DNA of 64,000 nucleotides from Closterium sp. NIES-65 (taxonomy: Eukaryota; Streptophyta; Zygnematophyceae; Desmidiales; Closteriaceae), in contig CANXME010000213.1 in NCBI GenBank assembly GCA_948144175.1, positions 2,752,501 to 2,816,500 on the forward strand, in the 5' to 3' direction. The position numbers were made by a program, and so were the translations under genes. Below, one piece after another: positions 51,752 to 60,244 of this stretch. Within the stretch, counting starts at the first letter, position 1. Every line of letters begins with the position of its first letter. The notes under the pieces are model-generated. The model searched no databases and was not told the origin of the DNA. It worked only from the letters and a program-made list of their open reading frames with translations.

Positions 51752-52567
51752 AACAGCAGTTGACTAGCAGCGCCAACAGTAGGGTAAGGGCAGTGCAATG
51801 ATAGAGGCGCTGCTCTTACCGGACAAGGCGGCTCAGGCGGCTCGGCGGCTCGACAAGAACTGCAGCTCGGCGGCTCGGCGATTCGGCGGCTCGGACGGAT
51901 CGGCGGTACGGCGGCTCGGCAGCAACTGCAGCTCGGCGGGCGGCGCCCCGGCGGCTCATGCGGCCTAGGTGGCACGGCAGCTCGGGCGGCTCGGGTGGCT
52001 CTGGCGGCTTGGCAGCAGCTCGGCGGCGCCGGCGGCTCGGTGGTGACGACGGGGCCGCGTGGGGACGGCAGCGGGGCCGGGTGGAGCGGCGACGGGGCCA
52101 GCAGAGGAGGCGCCGGGGCCGGGAAGGGCAGAGTCGGGGCCGCAAGGGTAGGCGACGGGGCCAGCAGAGGCGGGGTCGGGGCCGGGAAGGGTGGCGTCGG
52201 GGTTGCAGGGGTAGGCGACGGGGCCAGCAGAGGTGGCGCCGGGGCTGGGAAGGGCGGCGCCGGGGCCGCAGGGGTAGGCGACGGGGCCAGCAGAGGCGGG
52301 GCCGGGGCCGGGAAGGGCGGCGTCGAGGCCGCAGTGGTAGGCGACGGGGCCAGCAGAGGTGGCGCCGGGGCCGGGAAGGGCGGCGGGACGGGGCCGCAAG
52401 CGCGTCACTACGGGGCCGCTAAGGCGGCGCGACAGGGTCGAAAGGGCGGCGCGACGGGGCCGTGCGAGGGGAGCGCGACTTGGGCAAAGTCTGAGCGCGC
52501 TCCGGGCAGGAAAAAAAAGGTGGTGGGCCCTAGGAACAGTTCCCACAGGGGAACCTTCTCGATACCA
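51752..52567 (-). promoter_or_regulatory. Cop-I leader with 63-bp tandem repeats, hairpin and PBS
   Basis: PBS TGGTATCGAGAA (52556-52567, minus). Hairpin GTTCCC-CTGT-GGGAAC (52539-52554), then GGGCCCACC. In the leader a 63-bp unit beginning TAGGCGACGGGGCCAGCAGA (plus strand) starts at 52149, 52212, 52275 and 52338. GGCGGCTCGG repeats lie at 51830-51950. No gene supported. Confidence 0.8.
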
Positions 52568-52696
52568 TGTGAAAATGAACGAGAATGAATGGACTATGAA
52601 ACAGTTGGGTACAAGTACTAACCCTAATTGGGTTGTACCCCTTATGGACTACCCCACTACAGCCTACACTGATGTATAAGCTATAATGTTCTGACA
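52568..52696 (-). repeat. Cop-I 5' LTR (129 bp)
   Basis: The minus strand starts TGTCAGAACATTATAGC and ends TTCATTTTCACA, with the shared core. It is closest to the Cop-M LTR. Its partner is missing, so no TSD can be checked (52697-52701 is ACACC). Confidence 0.9.
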
Positions 52697-52698
52697 AC

Positions 52699-53724
52699 AC
52701 CCTCGATTTTGACATCCCCGACCGCAGCGGCGATTCGAACGAATTAATCAATCTCGTTCCACTGCGCTTCGAATACATCTACCGCAGGGATTGGAAACAC
52801 CCCGACAGGAGGCCGTGGGTTCCACATCACCCCCACCCACGCGAATTGGCGCTGCGCGATCCTAACCTACACGGCATCTGCAGGGATTGCCACACGCCTA
52901 CAGCATCAACTAGCGCGATTGCCGGTCGCGGACTTGCCGCCATCGTCGAAGTAGGGCGACATGCACCGCCAGAAGAAGGGATGTCGCAACTGGAGCTTGA
53001 AATCACCACGCGCAGCGTATTTGGCACGCCAGGACATCCCCTCATCGGACTAGCATCGCAGCATCTCCAAGGCATGTTGCGCGGCACCTGCGTCGTCACC
53101 TACGTCGGCACTTTCGATGCGCACGTCGAGCCGCGACCTTACACTCGAGAAAAATTTCTGGAAATCTACTCTCATCGGCGCGACTCCACAAAGAAGCTTA
53201 CCGTCGAGCAAGAAGAAGAATTAGCACAACGCGAAGCCGAGGAACTTCGCCAACAGAGCCTCGCCGAGGCACACGACACATTCGTATGTGTCGCATGGAG
53301 CGCCGAAGAGGGGGGTGGGGAAGCGTTGGCATATAGGGAACGAGTAACACCGGCGGATGGGGCAACACTGACGGCACATGGGCGACCGCAAGTGGCGGCT
53401 GGGGCGTTGCAACTAGCGACGAAAGCAGCAGCTGGGGGGCTTCCCACGAAGAACAAAAGGGGGGAGAATAATCTGAGGCGCTATCCGCAGTTGTTCCCCT
53501 TGGTCGCCCCCCGCGCCGTGCTCCACCCGCGTTACCTCTTCCTGATGTTCCGCCACACCGCGATCCCTGGGACATTATCGATTGGGGCAACGAGGCGTCA
53601 GCTCCGCGTCGCACCATCTACGGACTTGCCCTTGAACCACGTGAGCCCACCTTCATCCTCGGAACTATCCCTGGGACCAACATCTCACTCTCTGAAATCC
53701 TCGACAGAGAATTCTTGGCGCTGA
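52699..53724 (+). pseudogene. Cop-K open region of unknown function upstream of integrase
   Basis: Open for about 340 codons from the Cop-I LTR edge with no stop, so the frame was probably entered from further upstream before Cop-I inserted. Visible features are ICRDCHTP, a stretch TYVGTFDAHVEPRPYTREKFLEIYSHR, and an acidic helical segment (EEELAQREAEELRQQSLAEA). I do not recognise a family. From about 53480 another frame reads better into the integrase (IYGLALEPREPTFILGTIPGTN), implying a frameshift. It may be the gag or gag-protease part of this lineage. Confidence 0.45.
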
Positions 53725-54128
53725 TGTTAACTACCGCCAACGATGAAGACGAAGCAGCAAAAGAAGTAGTAGAATCTGCCCCAATACCTGACAAAGACCC
53801 CAAAGAAGCCCGCGTGTGCTACATGCACACCTCTGGTTTCCGCGCTGTCGATACGCTCTAGCACCAGCGCCTTGGACATCCCTCACGCGCGACGCTGAAA
53901 AACTGCATCGACGCAGGAGTTTTCGCTCCTGGTGCACTCTTGCGCCCAGATGGCACCGAAGTAAGAGGCGCGACACATCCGCGTAACTCCACCATCTGCC
54001 CAGAAGTTGCACTGAGTCATCAGCCATTCCCGCTACTTGAGCCGGGAACCAACCTCCACCCTAAGGTGTACAAGGTGTATAGTGACTTCCTGGACGTGGG
54101 GCATTGCGGAGTCAACGACGAGTATACA
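53720..54128 (+). pseudogene. Cop-K pre-integrase and start of integrase
   Basis: The frame shows CYMHTSGFRAVDTL, TAG at 53859-53861 (probably Trp originally), HQRLGHPSRATLKNC, TICPEVALSHQPFP and VYSDFLDVGHCGVNDEYT. H-x4-H and the CxxC/KSHxxPF-type block (one Cys lost) mark the copia pre-integrase zinc region, and YSDFLDVG holds the first integrase Asp. The match ends at the junction near 54130. The following 100 bases have C-rich sequence and a short TTTAGGG-type tract (54218-54234). Confidence 0.75.
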
Positions 54129-54379
54129 CGCTCGCCTTCATTGCCTCCCCCAGCTGCCAAACACCCCTCTCACACACCCCCTGCTCAAACCCTAGCCCTA
54201 CACCCACAGCACCCCCTTAAACCCTAAACCCTAGACTCCCACACATCCACCCCCCTCAACGAGAGCTGCAGCAGTGGGAGACAAAGGAGGAGGAGGAGGA
54301 GGGGACAGCACGCACAACCGACACCCCCACAACCATCACCCCCACACCCACCCCCCCACGGCTGCACCGGGTCCAAGAG

Positions 54380-54800
54380 CGGCTACTACAGGGGCCAGGG
54401 GCGGCTGCTGCAGCGGCGGTTGCTCCAGGGGCTGCTGCTGCTGGGGCGGCTGCTCCAGGGGCTGCTGCTGCTGGGGTGGTTGCTCCAAGGGCTGCTATTG
54501 CTAGGGCGGCTGCTCTAGGGGCTGCTGCTGCTGGGGCGGCCGCTGCAGTGGCGGCGGCTCCAGGGGCTGCTGCTCCTGGGGCGGCTGCTCCAGGGGCTGC
54601 TGCTGCTGGGGCGGCTGCTCCAGGGGCTGCTGCTCCTGAGGCGGCTGCTCCAGGGGCTGCTGTTGCTGGGGCGGCTGCTCCAGGGGGTGCTGCTGCTGGG
54701 TCTGCTCCTCAAGGGGCTGCTGCTGCTGGGGCGGCTGCTGCAGTAGCGGCGGCTCCTGGGGCTGCTGCTGCTGGGGTGGCTGCTCCAGGGGCGGCTGCTG
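54380..54800. repeat. 30-bp tandem repeat (CTGCTGCTGCTGGGGCGGCTGCTCCAGGGG-type)
   Basis: At least a dozen imperfect 30-bp units with internal 15-bp similarity. On the minus strand each encodes one Gln/Pro decapeptide. Confidence 0.85.
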
Positions 54801-54845
54801 TTGCGGAAAATAGGAGGGAGGGGAGGGGAAGGGCGCGGCCCCCAT
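54501..54845 (-). CDS. Cop-J Gln/Pro-rich repeat protein (Gag N-terminus?)
   Basis: The ATG at 54845 is the first after the leader and opens a frame MGAAPFPSPPSYFPQQQPPLEQPPQ. Tandem decapeptides follow, (E)QPPQQQQPL, encoded by a 30-bp DNA repeat. The frame stops at TAG (54501-54503), but the repeat DNA continues to about 54400. It is placed where gag starts in LTR elements. No domain follows because the element is cut. The opposite-strand Ala/Gly/Pro frame (54476-55213) is a shadow. The assignment as Gag is inference from position. Confidence 0.45.
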   Translation of the reverse strand: MGAAPFPSPPSYFPQQQPPLEQPPQQQQPQEPPLLQQPPQQQQPLEEQTQQQHPLEQPPQQQQPLEQPPQEQQPLEQPPQQQQPLEQPPQEQQPLEPPPLQRPPQQQQPLEQPP

Positions 54846-55225
54846 TGTGCCCTGACGGGCGACGTGCTAGGGAGCCGCGCAGGTCCCCGAAAGTGCCTCG
54901 ACGGGCGACGAGAGGGGACCGCGCGCAGGCCCCTAAGGCGCCGCGACGAGGCAACAGGAGGTGCCGGCTCGCGGGCCTCGAGAGTGCCGCGACGAGGCGA
55001 CGGGAGGGACCTGCGTGCGGGCCCCCAAAACGCCGCGACGAGGCAACGGTCGGGACTAGTGCGCGGGCCCCCAAGACGCCGCGACGAGGTAGGAACCCGC
55101 CGTGCGCCCCGACCGCCACGCGCTCCGAGCGCGTGGCGGGAAGAGAAATAGGATGTCGCGCGACACACAGTAGGGCAGCGGAATCGAGTGGGCCCACAGG
55201 CCAGGAGCGTTAAGCTCTGATACCA
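54846..55225 (-). promoter_or_regulatory. Cop-J leader and perfect PBS
   Basis: PBS TGGTATCAGAGC (55214-55225, minus) is an exact Met-tRNA complement. Hairpin GGCC-TGTG-GGCC (55191-55202) follows it, overlapping GGGCCCAC. The leader has repeats of GGCGCCGCGACGAGGC type (54930-55090, plus strand). Confidence 0.8.
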
Positions 55226-55446
55226 TGTTGAGAAACAAGGGATCCTAGCGTGACTTAGGCTTAGGAGCCATAGGTAGTGAGTGTCTTAGTAGTTGAGTTT
55301 TAGGGTTGATGAATGTCGAGAAAGTTGAAAGGAGAGAATGAGTGGTTTCACTAGCAAGAGTTGGGATACAAGTACAACACCCTAAATTGGGTTGTACTCA
55401 TTACAGAGTACCCCACTGCAGGCTAGACAGCAAATACATTCTGACA
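55226..55446 (-). repeat. Cop-J 5' LTR (221 bp)
   Basis: The minus strand starts TGTCAGAATGTATTTGCTG and ends TTGTTTCTCAACA. It includes the same core (GCCTGCAGTGGGGTACTC ... ACAACCC ... GTTGTACTTG) as the short LTRs but is about 95 bp longer. Confidence 0.8.
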
Positions 55447-55685
55447 CGATCCGCATCGGGAACGAGCCTAGTTTCGCCAACCGCACCAAGCACATTGCGC
55501 TGCGGTATTTCTTCGTCAAGGACGAAGTGGACAAAGGCAAGGTCGATTCGACCTACTGCCCGACGGGTCACATGGGAGCTGACTTCCTGACAAAGCGACT
55601 GCCACGTCAGCAGTACCAGCACTGCTCCGAACTCAGCGGAGTAGTGAAACAGGTCAAATTGAGCTATGGCAGGAGTGAAGAGGGG
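55447..55685 (+). pseudogene. Cop-K RNase H C-terminus and polypurine tract
   Basis: The frame reads RIGNEPSFANRTKHIALRYFFVKDEVDKGKVDSTYCPTGHMGADFLTKRLPRQQYQHC, the end of copia RNase H (RTKHI and the ADxLTK block with the last Asp). It starts exactly at the Cop-J LTR edge, so the rest of RNase H was separated by Cop-J. GAAGAGGGG (55677-55685) is the polypurine tract before the LTR. Confidence 0.85.
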
Positions 55686-56109
55686 TGTTACGAATAGTGA
55701 AATACTATTGTGCACTCCTAACCGCAGCTAGGTGAAGCACAGAGTATCGAGAATGAATTCGAGGAGTCAGAGTTTGACTCGAAGCGACGCATGGATCTGG
55801 ACCGTCGGAGCAGACGGCATCGGGCAGCTGCAGGGAAGAGGGATTTGGTGGGAAGAGTTTCGTAATTGTTCGAGTCGCACGGTTGGTTTGAATTTGAATA
55901 AGGGAATGTACTGCTTAGGAGTACATGGCTAGATAGGTCGTTTTGAATTTCCCTGTGCTCATATTTATATTGTTGTACTTGCATGTTTTAATCATCTCAA
56001 GCATTTTACTTTCACTCCGTTATTGAGGTCAAGGGCCCACCACCACTACTCTGACGTGTGCAAACCTTTCCGAGGTGATCATAGGGTCGATCAATCTCTG
56101 ATCATAACA
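55686..56109 (+). repeat. Cop-K 3' LTR (424 bp)
   Basis: Starts TGTTACGAATAGTG and ends CTGATCATAACA. Related to 28923-29355 and, in inverse orientation, 56169-56611. TGTTA...TAACA are short inverted ends. CATATTTATATTG near 55960 may be the TATA region. Confidence 0.82.
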
Positions 56110-56168
56110 CAATATTCCCCACCTCATCGACTAGTAGCTGCTCCTCTTTCGATTCTTGCCACTGCATC

Positions 56169-56611
56169 TGCTGCGATCAGAAGTTGATCGACCCTAGAAT
56201 CACCTTGGTAAGGTTCGCACACACCTGATAAGCAGTGGTGGACCCTTTACTTCAAAAGCAGAATGAATGTAAAATGCTTGAGATGATTAAAACATGCGAA
56301 TACAGTGGTATAAATAGGAGTACAGTAAGGAATATGAAACGACAGAGCTGGCCATGTACTTTAAGGGGTACATTCCTTTATTTCGGCGAAAATCCAACCG
56401 TGCGACCCCAGACGGTTACGAAACAGTTCAGGCAGAATCCTCGCCGCCCCTGCTGCTGCCTAATGCTGTCTGCCTGACGGTCCAGATCCTTTCATAACCG
56501 TATCACCCTTCGCGTCACTTCTGTCCCTTCGTCTTTAACCTCGGTAGTGCGTGCTTCAATTGCTGCGGGAAGGAGTACACAGTAATGCTTCATCTTTTGT
56601 TATTCGTAACA
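56169..56611 (-). repeat. Inverted LTR, probably solo (443 bp)
   Basis: The minus strand starts TGTTACGAATAACAAAAG and ends TTCTGATCGCAGCA. Flanks are GCATC (56164-56168) and TCATC (56612-56616), a TSD with one mismatch. Same family as the Cop-K LTR but clearly diverged. A 59-bp spacer (56110-56168) separates the two inverted LTRs. Confidence 0.75.
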
Positions 56612-56679
56612 TCATCTGCAGCACAACACAAGCTACAAATAACAACAGCACCAACAGCGTTGTTCAGGATGTTAGCCTG

Positions 56680-57079
56680 TGTTGGGAAAATAAACGCATG
56701 ACTTAGTGCGTTTCTGTAGTATCGAACCTCACCCGATACTGAAGCACAACAAAAGGAGTACGAAGTCGAAAAGGCGCGTACCACATCAAACCGCAACTGG
56801 AGGTTGCGAGCTGTAACCGCCTGGAGGTTACGTAACAGCAAGCGACGCTTTAGTGAACAGTAACCACCTCGATAGTCGAAGCGTTACGCGTCTCGATAAA
56901 CATAACCGCTTCTTGTAATCTATCCTTTCTATATATTCCTGTATGCCCTTTGCTTTAATCAATTACTTGTTCTCACATACCAGCACAAGTACATTCACTC
57001 AAGACTTCCGCTGTGCTACTCTAGCACCTACTAGCCTATTCTCTGCAAAGATCCTAAGGCTGAAATTCTCAGCCCAACA
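56680..57079 (+). repeat. Cop-L 5' LTR (400 bp)
   Basis: Starts TGTTGGGAAAATAAACGC and ends TCTCAGCCCAACA. TGTTGGG and CCCAACA are 7-bp inverted termini. TCTATATATTCC near 56930 is a likely TATA box. GGAGGTTGCGAGCTGTAACCG / GGAGGTTACGTAACAGC (56801-56840) is a short imperfect direct repeat. Confidence 0.85.
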
Positions 57080-57091
57080 TGGTATGAGAGC
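57080..57091 (+). promoter_or_regulatory. Cop-L PBS
   Basis: TGGTATGAGAGC directly follows the LTR. It matches the Met-tRNA complement at 11 of 12 positions. Confidence 0.85.
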
Positions 57092-57186
57092 AGTCAGAGA
57101 ACAAAGGCTCTCGTCACTAAGCCTCTTCCAGGCTACCAATCGGCAAACGACCAAGAAGTTCAACCTTCACTCAAGAAAGGCAAGAC

Positions 57187-59120
57187 ATGGCAAGTGGCAA
57201 AGAAAGAAGATCATCTACGGGATCTACTCTACCCCCGGTCTCCGAGTTACAGACCGAAGGAGGAACAACGCCCGGATTAACGCCGGAAGCGACGGAACGC
57301 TCTACTCAAGCACCAGTAGCGCCGCCAACAATCTTCAACCCAAGCTTAATGGAGGAGTTCTTCAACTTCATGTCGCAGCAGCAGTCCTCGCAACCTGCAA
57401 ACAGCAACAGCGTAAACAACGGAGCGGCACCAATGAGTATTGACAACTCATCGTTCGGACGACATAATCAACAAACACCAAATTCGGTCTCACCTGGTTC
57501 CTTCACGTTCATGCCGCCCCGCCATCCAGCGACTCCTCTTCCCGCCATCAAACGAGACACCGAAGAAGTCCTGCAAGTACAAGCACAGTTCAACAACATC
57601 CTACGACTGCACACATCCACACCATTCAACGGGAAGGACTTCTACTCTTGGAGCTTCGAGTTTGAACTCCTGATGGAAGGCGCAAATCTTCTTGGCTTCT
57701 TCAACGGTACCTGGCCATATCCACACAACGGCGAAGACAAGGACAAAGAAAATTATACGTATCACTCCCTCATGGCTTACACCGTTCTTCTCCGAAACCT
57801 GTCGCCGAACGAACAACAAAGCATCCGCGCCTACCGGAACTACGCAAACTCCGCGGAACTCGCTTATCAACATCTGCGAAGTATTCATCAAGCATCCGAC
57901 AGCGTTACGCAAAGCCGACTCATGGCACAACTGACAACAGTTCAAATGCAACCTGGAGAAAAGGCCATGCCTTACATCAGTCGCTGTCAAGGACTACGCG
58001 ACAGACTCATTCGCTGCGGAGGAAACTTATCTGAAGAAGCTTTCGTAACCGTCGTTCTTGCCGGCCTTGGACCTCAGTGGCGCACCACCCGCTCACTTCT
58101 TCGCGCTCACGGTCGACTCTCCGAAATGCATCTCTGCGCCGAACTTCACGCCGAGCAGCAGGAAATGGACCTGTTCGAAGAACGCAACAACAAAAGGCAT
58201 CATCAACCAGTCGTTCTTTACACCAATCGACGACAGCCACGCTACCAAAATCGAGGACACGTACCTCCTTATTGTCATCTTTGTCGGACTTCAGGACACA
58301 CACGCTTCAACTGCCCTCAGCAACAACGACAACCAGCACCATTCTCTCGTCCTCTGCGACCAGTGCCTCCCCACATCGCGTCAGCTCAACAACGACCCGC
58401 TACCGCCTCAACGACTACTTCAACGCGACCGTCAACTTCCACTTCGGGACCTGCACAGACACCAAGAATCGTCGCCATGGCACGAACAACAGAGTCAAAC
58501 ATCGACTCGTGCATTACCGGCTCTCCACCGACTTACAGTCCTGATGAGCAACCGTCACCACCACCGTCGTCCCTTAACGTGAATCCAACGTACGCCGCCA
58601 TCGCAAACCGTGCACCCACCGGACCAGACACATGGTTCCTCGACAATTGTTGCGGTCATCACATGTGCTCTTCATCACGATTTCTTCAGCGCGAACGACG
58701 TCTTCCGCGAGACGTCATCATCACCATCGCCAACAACGAAAACCTGTGCACCAACAAACAAGGAGTCGTGGAGCTTCTGTCAAACGAAACAAACGTTATT
58801 CTTCAATTAAACAAAGTACTCGTCGTCGACAACCTCGGCTTTAACTTACTAAGCGTCAGCGAACTCATGTCGAAAGGCGTTCACCTGGAGTGCGACTCCG
58901 ACGCCCTGGAAATCCGTCTTTACCACGGAAAAGGGGGGGTCTTCATCGGCCGTGCAATCCAACAAGATGACGTGTTCGTCCTCGACTTCGTCCCCGACAA
59001 AGGCACCGCAGACAGCGACGGCATAGTCGCTCTCACACCTTGGACGCATCCGCCAGACCTCGACCCGAACTTCAGTCCTGAAGGCTTCTGGTACTCTCGT
59101 ACCATTCCCGAAGCTGAACG
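57187..59120 (+). CDS. gag-pol: Cop-L Gag-protease (polyprotein start, interrupted by Cop-M)
   Basis: The ATG at 57187 (MASGKERRSSTGS) opens an uninterrupted frame of over 640 codons. The Gag core covers about residues 140-330 (FNGKDFYSWSFEFELLMEGANLLGFFNGTWP, QPGEKAMPYISRCQGLRDRL, VTVVLAGLGPQWRTTRSLL). A classical CCHC knuckle follows (CHLCRTSGHTRFNC, CX2CX4HX4C, about residue 370), then a Pro/Ser/Thr-rich spacer and a protease domain with WFLDNCCGHHM (about residue 483) and NLGFNLLSVSELMSKGVHL. Gag builds the particle and protease matures it. The frame ends in EAER, after which the Cop-M LTR adds VGTL and a stop. No frameshift or internal stop, so it was young when hit. Confidence 0.92.
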
Positions 59121-59253
59121 TGTCGGAACATTATAGCTGATGCATGTTTGTAGGCTATAGTGGGGTAGCCCATATGGGGTACAGGTTGCTAGGGTTTGCT
59201 ATTTGTACCAATTTCTGACTTAGTCATTTCATTCCTGTTCAGTTAGTTTCACA
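59121..59253 (+). repeat. Cop-M 5' LTR (133 bp)
   Basis: Starts TGTCGGAACATTATAGC and ends AGTTAGTTTCACA, with core GGCTATAGTGGGGTAGCCCATATGG... and CTAGGGTTTG. It is closest to the Cop-I LTR. No second copy in the window. Confidence 0.92.
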
Positions 59254-60244
59254 TGGTATAGAGCGGGTCCCTCCTAAGGACCGTTCTTTGGGCCCACCCA
59301 CGATCTTTTTTTTTCTGCCCGGAGCGCGCCCTATTCTCCCCGAGGCGCGCTCCCCCTAGTGCGCGTCGAGCTGCCCTTGTGGCGCCCCGAGAGTCGCGCG
59401 CGCGACTCAATTTTTTTTTCGCGCGCACGGCCCGGGCCCCACTTCGCGCGGCCCTTACATTCGCGCCGCGCCGCCCTCTCGGCTCTGCCGCGTCGCGCCG
59501 CCCTCGAGACGGCCGCGCGGCCTCTTCGTCGCTGCAGCAGGCCCCCCCCGCTGCACCTCTGTCGGCCCCGCCGCCGCCTTACCTGACGGCCGCCGCCTCA
59601 CCTGACGGCCCGCCGCCTCGCCTTCTGGCCCGCCACCTCACCAGAAGGCCCTGCCGCCTCACCAGACGGCCCACCGTCTCACCTGCTGGCCCGCCACCTT
59701 ACCTGACGGCCCCGCCGCCTCACCTGACGGCCCGCCGCCACCTTACCTGACGGCCCCGCCGCCTCACCTGACGGCCCGCCGCCTCATCTACTGGCCCGCC
59801 ACCTGACCTGACGGCCCCGCCGCCTCACCTGACGGCCCGCTGCCTGACCTGCTGGCCCGCTACCTCACCTGACGGCCCGCCGCCTCACCCGCTGGCCCGC
59901 CTCCTGACCTGACGGCCCCGCCGCATCACCTGCTGGCCCGCCACCTGACGGCTCCGCCGTCCCTTGTCCCGGCCCCGCCGCTGCACCCTGACGGCCCCGC
60001 CGAGCCGCCCAGCAGCAGCTGAGCCGCCCAGCAGCAGCCGAGCCGCCCAGCAGCAGCCGAGCCGCCCAGCAGCAGCCGAGCCGCCCAGCAGCAGCCGAGC
60101 CGCCCAGCAGCAGCCGAGCCGCCCGGTACCCGAGCCGCCCGAGCCGCACGAGCCGCCCGAGCCGCCCGAGCCGCCCCACCAACCGAGCCGCCTGCTGCTG
60201 ATCTACCCGACTCTTCCAGCCCGGTGAGCCTTTCAGCTGCTGCC
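59254..60244 (+). promoter_or_regulatory. Cop-M PBS, hairpin and repeat-rich leader
   Basis: PBS TGGTATAGAGC (59254-59264). Hairpin GGTCC/GGACC (59266-59282) and GGGCCCACC (59290-59298). The leader has CCTCACCTGACGGCCCGCCG-type repeats (59574-59960) and AGCAGCAGCCGAGCCGCCC repeats of 18 bp (about 60005-60125). Open frames here (59359-59750) are compositional. Confidence 0.82.

Larger units (their letters stand above)
46386..52696 (-). mobile_element. Cop-I: copia element lacking its 3' end and protease
   Basis: The 5' LTR (52568-52696), PBS, leader, gag, integrase, linker, RT and most of RNase H lie on the minus strand. The 3' end is missing: RNase H stops after RTKHIALRYF at the junction with Cop-G. 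The protease region is also deleted internally near 50266. Nonsense codons lie in gag, integrase and RT. LTR similarity groups it with Cop-M. Confidence 0.9.
54240..55446 (-). mobile_element. Cop-J: 5' part of another copia element
   Basis: The minus-strand 5' LTR (55226-55446, 221 bp), a perfect PBS, a leader and the start of a Gln/Pro-rich open frame are present. Everything downstream of about 54240 is missing. It separates the two halves of Cop-K. CGATC (55447-55451) would be one TSD copy, but the other side is lost. Confidence 0.7.
52697..56109 (+). mobile_element. Cop-K: fragments of a third copia lineage around Cop-J
   Basis: A plus-strand open region at 52699-53724, a pre-integrase/integrase start at 53720-54128, and after Cop-J an RNase H end (55447-55640), polypurine tract and 424-bp LTR (55686-56109). 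RT is absent. I infer that these are parts of one element because strand and order agree. They could be two related fragments. Confidence 0.65.
56680..59120 (+). mobile_element. Cop-L: copia element of the Cop-G lineage, cut by Cop-M
   Basis: 5' LTR 56680-57079, PBS, and a 648-codon gag-protease frame from 57187 without internal stop. The frame runs into the Cop-M LTR at 59121. Integrase, RT, RNase H and 3' LTR are expected beyond Cop-M, outside this window. Confidence 0.88.

Noticed and set aside
54218..54234. Interstitial telomere array
   Set aside because: Only about two CCCTAAA units. Too short to be more than chance, though the type fits plants.
54380..54800. CRISPR-like array
   Set aside because: The units are contiguous 30-bp tandem repeats with no unique spacers, in a eukaryotic retroelement.
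54476..55213. 245-codon Ala/Gly-rich ORF on the plus strand
   Set aside because: It runs antisense to the Cop-J Gln/Pro repeat frame and into the leader. The PBS and LTR orientation support the minus strand.
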